Translations under genes and position numbers: made by a program
The notes under the pieces: model-generated
What the model was told of the DNA's origin: nothing
The model's input: the letters and a program-made list of their open reading frames with translations, nothing else
Database searches by the model: none
Part shown: piece by piece, positions 7,911 to 12,521 of the stretch
Numbering within the stretch: the stretch's first letter is position 1
Layout of the letters: each line of letters opens with the position of its first letter
Source of the DNA: Clostridia bacterium
GTDB lineage: Bacteria > Bacillota_A > Clostridia > Christensenellales > Aristaeellaceae
Assembly: GCA_017938645.1 (NCBI GenBank)
Contig: JAGBBE010000126.1
Span: 1 to 12,521, forward strand
Direction of reading: 5' to 3'
DNA length: 12,521 nucleotides

Positions 7911-10808
7911 TCAGTCCACCGAGAGTCCGAATTCGCTGCGTTTGATCCGGATCTCGTCGTTGATGGTGCGCGCGTAGGTAAGCAGCGTTTCACGCGCGTC
8001 CTCCTTGGTGTTGATGACCCTGCGGATGGCGTTGGTCATGTGGCGGGTGGTGGAATAGCCGCCTGCGATTTCCGGGAAGCCGACGGTGGAAGCCATCTGC
8101 TCTTCAAGCACCCTGAGCTGCGGCGCGCTCCAGGCCAGCTGCCTGAGAGCCTCGGTGTTGGCGGTGGAATAGCGGGCGGAGGAGCCGAGGATGCTTTCGA
8201 TCTCGCGGCCGAAGCGCACCTGCGTGTCGGCGCTGACCCACCACTTCATGAATTCCCATGCATTGTTTTTGACCTTTTCGTCATCGGTGGCAATCATCAT
8301 GCAGCACAGGCCCTGCGAATGCACCGAACGGTCGATTTCCGTCGTGCCGGAGCGGAGAACCTCCGTGCCCGGGAAGAGCGTAAAGTTCCACAGGTTGCGG
8401 ATTTCCGGCGCGGACACGACCAGCGTGTTGTAGGTGCTGTAGGGGAACAGGCCGATGGGCATCTCGCCGGAACGGAAACGGCTGACGAAGTCAAACACCG
8501 TGGGCAGGCCGTAGTCGTTGTAAAGCGACGTGTAGAGCTTGAAGGCGGTGACGCCGCTTTCGTTGTCGATGAGGGTTTTCTTGCCCTCGGCGTCGTAGAT
8601 GGAGCCGCCGTTCTGATAAATCAGGGAATTGAGGATGGACATATCCACCGTGGCGATATCCGGGTAGGGAATGCCCACGGAGAGGTTGCTGCCCTGAATG
8701 GTGGGAAGCATTCCAATGAGCTCTGCCCAGGTATCGGGAGGCGTGAGTCCGAGGTCGGAGAGAATATCCTCGCGGTAGAACAGCACCGGGAACTCCTGCG
8801 TTTCCGGCAGGCCGTACACGCCGCCCTGATAGCGCATGGCGGTCAGCGCGCTGTCGTAGAAGGGCTTCACAACCTCGTCAAAGTCCTCAAACTGCGTCAG
8901 ATCCTCGGCGGCGTTTCGCATGGCGTAGTTCACCGGGAACCACGTGCCCAGCGACAGCACCACGTCCGGGCCGTTTCCGGCCACAACGGCGGTCAGAAGC
9001 GTATCGGCCACAACCAGCTTTACGTTGACGCGCACGCCGGTTTTCGGAGTGAAGGTATCGTCGACCATGGTCTTGAGCACCGTGCTCTGGTCACGGCCGG
9101 TCACGATCCACACCTCGATGAGCTCTTCCTCGCCTTCTTCGTATTTATCGCCCAGCGAGTTGTAGTCCACAAAGTAGGAGGCGATACAGGAGCGGATTTC
9201 GTGCACAGCCTTGGCAAAGAAGCCGTCGCGTACCTTGGGCACGCCGGCGTTTTCGCCGCTTACGATGATCATGTCCACATCCAGCTTGGTTTCGGACATG
9301 TTCTGCATGGCGGTGCCGAGGCTGGTGATGTTGTCCTTGAAGTTGACGAACTGCTTGGTGATGCGCTCATTGTGGTTGACGAAGCTCTCCAGCTGCGCCG
9401 CCAGCGTCTGCGCAACCGCCGCGCGGTCGCTCTTCTGACCCGTGATGGCCACCACGTCGTCGACCATCTTATACAGGCGCTTGCTTTCCAGATCCATGGC
9501 CTCAAGCACCTCGGGGTAGATACCGGCGATGTTGTAGTCGCGGAACTGGTCGGGGTTGACGCCGGTGAGCACGAGGAGCTTTCGGTAGATAAGATTCAGG
9601 CGGTAGATGCTGTCCTCCAGGCGGTTGAGGATCGGGCCCATTTCGCCCAGCGTTGCCTGAAGGCGGATGGTGTGGCTTCCCTTGGTGAGGTAGAAGCGGT
9701 AGGGCGTGCCGCTTTCGTCGGAAAGCGTGTTCATGTTCCACGCGGTGTCGTAGTCAAAGGCGATGGTGCGGACTTCCTCAAAGGGAATTTCGCCGTCGAT
9801 GAGGAGGGTGCGGCTGGAAACCGCGCCGCGCTGGTAGGCCTGACGCGCCTTGATGGTGATGGTATAGTAGCCGTCCTCCGGCGCTTCGAAGTTCCATTCA
9901 ATCCACTGGCCGGCCTTGTTCCACGGATCGCCGCCGATGTAGTTGAATACGGTGTTGGTCACGCTGCCCGGCTGGGTGTCGGGAGAAGAACGGTCGTACC
10001 GGGCGTACAGGGACGGAGAGGAGCGAACCTCCGCGTCCTCGCCCTGAAGCACGGCCTGCCACGCTTTGGCGGAGTCGGTCATGGCGGCTTCGGGCTGCGA
10101 AGCGGCGTAAGCGGCATAATCCGGCGTTTCCTTCACGGGAATCAGCTGGATGCCGCGCAGCAGCATGGGCTCGTTGATGGCGCTCAGGGACAGGGTGTTT
10201 TCGCCTTCGTGGAAGTAGAAGCGGTACGGCTCGGCCGCATAGCCCATCGAATCCTGACAGAGCACCTGCTGCCAGTCGTAGATTTCCTTCTGGGTAGGAC
10301 GGACGTCGTTTCCCTGGTTGTCCTTGCGCACCTCGCCCGCGTCCGTCCACAGGCGGCTGAAGGTGAGGTCGCCCGCGCCGTCAAAGGGCAGCTCGCCGTT
10401 GATGTACAGGGCGCGCTCCATATCCACGCCGCGGGATTCCACGGTGAGATAGTCCAGCATCACATGGTACATGCCGGCTTTTTCCACCTGCACCTTCCAC
10501 GTGACAAAAGACCCGTCGGGCGTATAGACGCACGGAACCCCGTCTTCGCACGGACGGATTTCTCCGTCGCCTTCAAATGCGGCAATGTCAACAGCCGCGC
10601 CGTCTTCTCCGGGCGCGGAAGCTGCATGTGCATTGAGATATCCGTCGTAGGTATTGCTGCGGCCCAGACCCGTCACGTCCGATGTGAGGTCAACGCCCTC
10701 GTATTTGGCTTCAAAAGTCTGCACGCCACCGCCAAAGAGTGCAATGAGCACCACAACCGCTGCGATGCATACAGCGCCGATTGCCAGTTTTTTTAACGTC
10801 CTCCGCAT
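7911..10808 (-). CDS. Very large membrane-anchored extracellular solute-binding protein with two carbohydrate-binding-like modules
   Basis: This 965-residue protein is over twice the usual size of a family 1 sugar-binding protein (about 400-450). A basic N-terminus and a helix (8-28) without a proper lipobox suggest an uncleaved anchor or signal sequence; C14 lies in mid-helix. Two beta-sandwich modules follow, at about 75-225 and 280-390. They resemble each other: YINGELPFDG and LIDGEIPFEE, then PYRFYFHEGENTLSL and PYRFYLTKGSHTIRL. A mainly helical linker (391-545) leads to the binding fold proper (about 563-950), with GNGPDVVLSLGTW, GGVYGLPETQEFPVLFYRED and TPPDTWAEL motifs typical of CUT1 binding proteins. 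It should capture a glycan outside the membrane and pass it to the permeases. The ATG at 10808 is chosen because GGAGGAG (10817-10823) is 8 nt away; an in-frame ATG at 10907 would start almost at the predicted transcript end. First gene of the operon. Confidence 0.9.
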   Translation of the reverse strand: MRRTLKKLAIGAVCIAAVVVLIALFGGGVQTFEAKYEGVDLTSDVTGLGRSNTYDGYLNAHAASAPGEDGAAVDIAAFEGDGEIRPCEDGVPCVYTPDGSFVTWKVQVEKAGMYHVMLDYLTVESRGVDMERALYINGELPFDGAGDLTFSRLWTDAGEVRKDNQGNDVRPTQKEIYDWQQVLCQDSMGYAAEPYRFYFHEGENTLSLSAINEPMLLRGIQLIPVKETPDYAAYAASQPEAAMTDSAKAWQAVLQGEDAEVRSSPSLYARYDRSSPDTQPGSVTNTVFNYIGGDPWNKAGQWIEWNFEAPEDGYYTITIKARQAYQRGAVSSRTLLIDGEIPFEEVRTIAFDYDTAWNMNTLSDESGTPYRFYLTKGSHTIRLQATLGEMGPILNRLEDSIYRLNLIYRKLLVLTGVNPDQFRDYNIAGIYPEVLEAMDLESKRLYKMVDDVVAITGQKSDRAAVAQTLAAQLESFVNHNERITKQFVNFKDNITSLGTAMQNMSETKLDVDMIIVSGENAGVPKVRDGFFAKAVHEIRSCIASYFVDYNSLGDKYEEGEEELIEVWIVTGRDQSTVLKTMVDDTFTPKTGVRVNVKLVVADTLLTAVVAGNGPDVVLSLGTWFPVNYAMRNAAEDLTQFEDFDEVVKPFYDSALTAMRYQGGVYGLPETQEFPVLFYREDILSDLGLTPPDTWAELIGMLPTIQGSNLSVGIPYPDIATVDMSILNSLIYQNGGSIYDAEGKKTLIDNESGVTAFKLYTSLYNDYGLPTVFDFVSRFRSGEMPIGLFPYSTYNTLVVSAPEIRNLWNFTLFPGTEVLRSGTTEIDRSVHSQGLCCMMIATDDEKVKNNAWEFMKWWVSADTQVRFGREIESILGSSARYSTANTEALRQLAWSAPQLRVLEEQMASTVGFPEIAGGYSTTRHMTNAIRRVINTKEDARETLLTYARTINDEIRIKRSEFGLSVD

Positions 10809-10816
10809 AGATACCG

Positions 10817-10823
10817 CTCCTCC
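10817..10823 (-). promoter_or_regulatory. Shine-Dalgarno deciding the solute-binding protein start
   Basis: GGAGGAG on the minus strand, 8 nt before the ATG at 10808. It fixes the start there. The upstream in-frame ATG at 10907 would add 33 residues before the signal helix and would leave only a few bases of 5' leader. Confidence 0.8.
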
Positions 10824-10843
10824 GACTGATGATGTTCTTCTTT

Positions 10844-10862
10844 CGAAAACGTTTACGTTTCG
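10844..10862. promoter_or_regulatory. LacI/CcpA-type operator (cre-like) in the operon leader
   Basis: CGAAAACGTTTACGTTTCG has an AAACGTTT core and short inverted arms CGAAA and TTTCG. The 16 bases at 10843-10858 agree with the cre consensus WTGNAARCGNWWWCAW at 14 positions. TTTCGAAAA occurs twice as direct copies (10841-10849 and 10858-10866). The site lies about 55-70 nt downstream of the predicted transcription start, where a bound repressor could act as a roadblock. It could serve CcpA (catabolite repression) or a local LacI-family regulator not encoded here; the sequence does not decide between them. Confidence 0.65.
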
Positions 10863-10921
10863 AAAAACAGAAACATAAGCCTCTGCTGAACCTGTGTTTT
10901 CCGACAAATTTTCTACCTATT

Positions 10922-10950
10922 ATCATATGCCAAAATGGATGTGCTGTCAA
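10922..10950 (-). promoter_or_regulatory. Sigma-A promoter of the transporter operon
   Basis: On the minus strand TTGACA (10950-10945) and TATGAT (10927-10922) are separated by 17 bp. This is a perfect -35 and a five-of-six -10. The predicted start near 10915 gives a leader of about 107 nt before the binding-protein ATG. Confidence 0.85.
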
Positions 10951-10961
10951 CCGAGGGGACA

Positions 10962-10989
10962 CGACATCCGGTGCGGAAAATGTCGGATG
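10962..10989. repeat. Nested inverted repeats between the divergent promoters
   Basis: CGACAT (10962-10967) pairs with ATGTCG (10980-10985), and CATCCG (10965-10970) pairs with CGGATG (10984-10989). The two pairings are alternatives with arms about 19 bp apart, roughly two helical turns. It sits just upstream of both divergent -35 boxes, so it could be an activator or repressor site. Chance occurrence is possible for arms this short. Confidence 0.35.
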
Positions 10990-11004
10990 GCGAAGGATTT
11001 TCCA

Positions 11005-11033
11005 TTGCCCGCGCGTCGCGGGTGTGTTACAAT
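11005..11033 (+). promoter_or_regulatory. lysA: Extended -10 promoter of lysA with a palindromic spacer
   Basis: TTGCCC (11005-11010) and TACAAT (11028-11033) are 17 bp apart, with a TG at 11025-11026 making an extended -10. Within it, CCCGCG (11008-11013) and CGCGGG (11017-11022) form a perfect inverted repeat around CGT, which could be an operator. The predicted leader is only about 33 nt, too short for a lysine riboswitch. Confidence 0.7.
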
Positions 11034-11072
11034 ACATGCGGTGTTTTCTGATGCAAAGGAGGAGCATGCAGC

Positions 11073-12344
11073 ATGCCTAATTTCACCTTGAACGATCAGG
11101 TTTTTTTTGACGCGGCTGAGCAGTTTCAGACCCCGTTTCATCTTTATACCGAGGAGGGCATCCGCCAGACCGCGCGTGGACTGATCAAGGCGTTTTCCGG
11201 CGTACCGGTGTTCCGTGAGTATTTTGCCGTCAAGGCCCTGCCCAATCCCACGGTTCTGCGCATCCTCAAGGAGGAGGGCTGCGGCCTGGACTGCGCCAGC
11301 CAGACGGAACTGATGCTGGCCGAAGCGCTGGGCTTCCGCGGCGACGACATCATCCTCAGCGCCAACGACGTGCCTCCGTCTGAGTTTGCCTACGCCCGCC
11401 GTCTGGGCGCAACGATCAATCTGGACGACCTGACCCATGTGGAGATCCTCCACCGCAACGGCGGCATTCCGGAGGAAATCTGCCTGCGCTTCAATCCCGG
11501 CGGAGATTTCCGCATCGGCACCCGGATCATGGGCAATCCCGGCGAAGCCAAGTACGGCATGACCCGCGCGCAGCTTACCGAGGCGCTCCTTAAGCTCAAG
11601 GCCTACGGCGCAAAGCGTTTCGGACTGCATTCCTTCCTTTCGAGCAACACCACCGACGCCAGCTATTATCCTACGCTTGCGCGCCTCCTGTTTACCACCG
11701 GCCGGGAACTGATGGATGAAACCGGCATGCAGCTGAGCTTTATCGACCTCTCCGGCGGCATCGGCATTCCCTACCTGCCCGACGCGCCCAAGGCCGATAT
11801 CGACCGCATCGGCGCAGGCGTGGCCGAAGCGTATCACGAGATCTTCACCCAAAACGGCATCGAGGGCGTGGCCATCAAAACCGAACTTGGCCGCTACATG
11901 ACCGGCCCCAACGGCTGGCTGGTGACGCACATCGCCAACGAAAAAAAGATCTACAAGCACTATCTGGGTCTGGACGCCAGCGCCTGCGATCTGATGCGCC
12001 CGGCGATGTACGGCGCGTACCATCACATCACCATTCCCGGCAAGGAGCATCTGCCCCATGACCAGAAGGTTGACGTAACCGGCAGCCTGTGCGAGAACAA
12101 CGACAAGTTCGCCATCGACCGCATGCTTCCCAAGTGCGAAATCGGCGACGTGCTGGTGATTCACGATACCGGCGCGCACGGCTTGAGCATGGGCTATAAC
12201 TACAACGGAAAGATGCGCTGCGGCGAGGTGCTGCTGTGCTCCGACGGCAGCTTTAAGCTGATCCGCCGCGGCGAGCGCCCCATGGATTACTTCGCCACGC
12301 TGGACATCGATCCGGTGTTTGAAAAGCTTCAGCAGATGAAATAA
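11073..12344 (+). CDS. lysA: Diaminopimelate decarboxylase (variant LysA group)
   Basis: This 423-residue protein is a PLP-dependent fold-III decarboxylase that would turn meso-diaminopimelate into L-lysine and CO2 in the cytosol, the last step of lysine synthesis. Visible landmarks are YFAVKALPNP with the PLP lysine K54, an LHSFLSSNT segment (185-193) in place of the usual HxGS, DLSGGIG (225-231) for the glycine loop, ELGR (271-274) for EPGR, LCENND (339-344) carrying the catalytic Cys C340 contributed across the dimer, and DTGAHGLSMGYNYNGK (365-380). Typical LysA has Y where this protein has H369 (GAH for GAY). AAAGGAGG (11055-11062) lies 10 nt before the ATG; an earlier ATG at 11066 reads into a stop at once. 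It is monocistronic, divergent from the sugar operon and probably unrelated to it. A related amino-acid decarboxylase specificity cannot be excluded. Confidence 0.85.
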   Translation: MPNFTLNDQVFFDAAEQFQTPFHLYTEEGIRQTARGLIKAFSGVPVFREYFAVKALPNPTVLRILKEEGCGLDCASQTELMLAEALGFRGDDIILSANDVPPSEFAYARRLGATINLDDLTHVEILHRNGGIPEEICLRFNPGGDFRIGTRIMGNPGEAKYGMTRAQLTEALLKLKAYGAKRFGLHSFLSSNTTDASYYPTLARLLFTTGRELMDETGMQLSFIDLSGGIGIPYLPDAPKADIDRIGAGVAEAYHEIFTQNGIEGVAIKTELGRYMTGPNGWLVTHIANEKKIYKHYLGLDASACDLMRPAMYGAYHHITIPGKEHLPHDQKVDVTGSLCENNDKFAIDRMLPKCEIGDVLVIHDTGAHGLSMGYNYNGKMRCGEVLLCSDGSFKLIRRGERPMDYFATLDIDPVFEKLQQMK

Positions 12345-12351
12345 AAAAATC

Positions 12352-12381
12352 AGCCCCTTTTGCTGCGCGGCAAAAGGGGCT
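12352..12381. terminator. Bidirectional rho-independent terminator after lysA
   Basis: AGCCCCTTTTGC (12352-12363) and GCAAAAGGGGCT (12370-12381) form a perfect 12 bp stem with a 6 nt loop. On the plus strand only a short T run (12381-12383) follows. On the minus strand it is followed by a run of seven T (12349-12343), so it is a better terminator in that direction. It starts 7 nt after the lysA stop. Confidence 0.85.
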
Positions 12382-12410
12382 TTACAAATCGGGATGGGGT
12401 TTGGTATAAT
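12381..12410 (+). promoter_or_regulatory. Sigma-A promoter of the tRNA cluster
   Basis: TTTACA (12381-12386) and a perfect TATAAT (12405-12410) are 18 bp apart, 12 nt before the first tRNA base. The first base of the -35 box is the last base of the lysA terminator stem. Confidence 0.8.
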
Positions 12411-12422
12411 ACGTCGTGTTGT

Positions 12423-12476
12423 GCGCCTATAGCTCAGCAGGATAGAGCGACCGCCTCCTAAGCGGAAGGTGTTCGG
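12423..12476 (+). tRNA. tRNA-Arg(CCU), 3' third not recognisable
   Basis: The 5' acceptor strand GCGCCTA (12423-12429), TA, a D arm (GCTC/GAGC, 12432-12448) and an anticodon arm (12450-12466) are clear. The anticodon is CCT (12457-12459) in loop CTCCTAA, and the stem has one A-A mismatch at its base. A variable loop AGGTG and a possible 5' T-stem strand TTCGG (12472-12476) follow. After that no T loop (TTCRANY), 3' T-stem or 3' acceptor TAGGCGC is seen before the next tRNA begins at 12506. It may be a damaged gene, a pseudogene, or an assembly or sequencing error near a contig edge. Confidence 0.6.
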
Positions 12477-12505
12477 CCGCCCCTGACGAGGGTTAAAACG
12501 TATAT

Positions 12506-12521
12506 GCGCCCGTAGCTCAGT
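12506..12521 (+). tRNA. Partial tRNA, 5' end only (cut by window edge)
   Basis: GCGCCCGTAGCTCAGT has the 5' acceptor strand, the U8-G/A9 position and the first D-stem strand of a tRNA. GCGCCCG is the acceptor often found in Firmicute tRNA-Arg(ACG), but the anticodon lies outside the window, so the identity is open. Confidence 0.6.

Noticed and set aside
8040..10796. Plus-strand open frame of 918 codons opposite the binding-protein gene.
   Set aside because: Same low-complexity His/Val/Gly-rich composition, no motifs and no ribosome site; the minus strand carries a convincing protein.
10809..10907. Longer N-terminus for the binding protein, starting at the ATG at 10907.
   Set aside because: It would lie about 8 nt from the predicted transcript start, would translate through the operator, and would place 33 polar residues before the signal helix.
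11034..11072. Possible lysine riboswitch before lysA.
   Set aside because: The leader from the predicted start is only about 33 nt, far shorter than an L-box aptamer.
10947..12179. Minus-strand open frame of 410 codons opposite lysA.
   Set aside because: The plus strand encodes a decarboxylase with clear PLP motifs, a promoter and a ribosome site; the antisense frame has none of these.
12423..12509. A complete 87 nt tRNA using TATGCGC (12503-12509) as the 3' acceptor strand.
   Set aside because: It would need a mismatch, would overlap the next tRNA's first bases, and the 17 nt before it cannot form a T arm.
1..12521. CRISPR arrays, insertion sequences or prophage genes.
   Set aside because: No regularly spaced repeats, transposase or integrase motifs, or terminal inverted repeats were seen on either strand.

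Overview
The window looks like a chromosomal piece of a fairly GC-rich Clostridia-type Firmicute (Bacillota), probably an anaerobic gut or biomass-degrading lineage. The reasons are strong Shine-Dalgarno sites (GGAGG type) before nearly every gene, near-consensus sigma-A promoters, a LacI/CcpA-type operator, and a set of membrane proteins typical of Firmicute carbohydrate ABC loci. Naming the genus is not possible from the sequence alone.

Positions 1-10950 hold one long operon on the minus strand, read from right to left. A strong promoter (TTGACA, 17 bp, TATGAT) and a downstream LacI-family-like operator precede eight tightly packed genes. In order they are: a very large membrane-anchored solute-binding protein with two beta-sandwich modules (7911-10808); a MalF-type permease (6947-7885); a MalG-type permease with an extra N-terminal membrane domain (5767-6945); an exported NHL-propeller/TPR protein with a C-terminal membrane anchor (4231-5742); a YIP1-family membrane protein (3582-4256); a membrane-anchored DUF5696-like protein that looks like a glycoside hydrolase (996-3566); a second MalF-type permease (10-996); and the first codons of a further gene cut by the window edge (1-20). 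Gaps are 1-25 nt or genes overlap, so the set is probably co-transcribed and translationally coupled. No ABC ATPase is present, so a shared MsmX-type ATPase encoded elsewhere is the likely motor.

Positions 10951-11040 form a divergent control region. On the plus strand lies lysA (11073-12344), a diaminopimelate decarboxylase variant with its own extended -10 promoter. It ends in a strong hairpin that also works as a terminator for the opposite strand. The -35 box of a tRNA promoter starts on the last base of that hairpin. Next comes the start of a tRNA cluster: a tRNA-Arg(CCU) whose last third is not recognisable, then the 5' end of a second tRNA cut by the window edge.

The best candidate for a less-described system is the operon. 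It combines two apparent permease pairs, a solute-binding protein with carbohydrate-binding-like modules, a putative extracellular hydrolase and two scaffold-like membrane proteins, which suggests an envelope-spanning machine that captures, trims and imports an oligosaccharide. The substrate cannot be read from the sequence.
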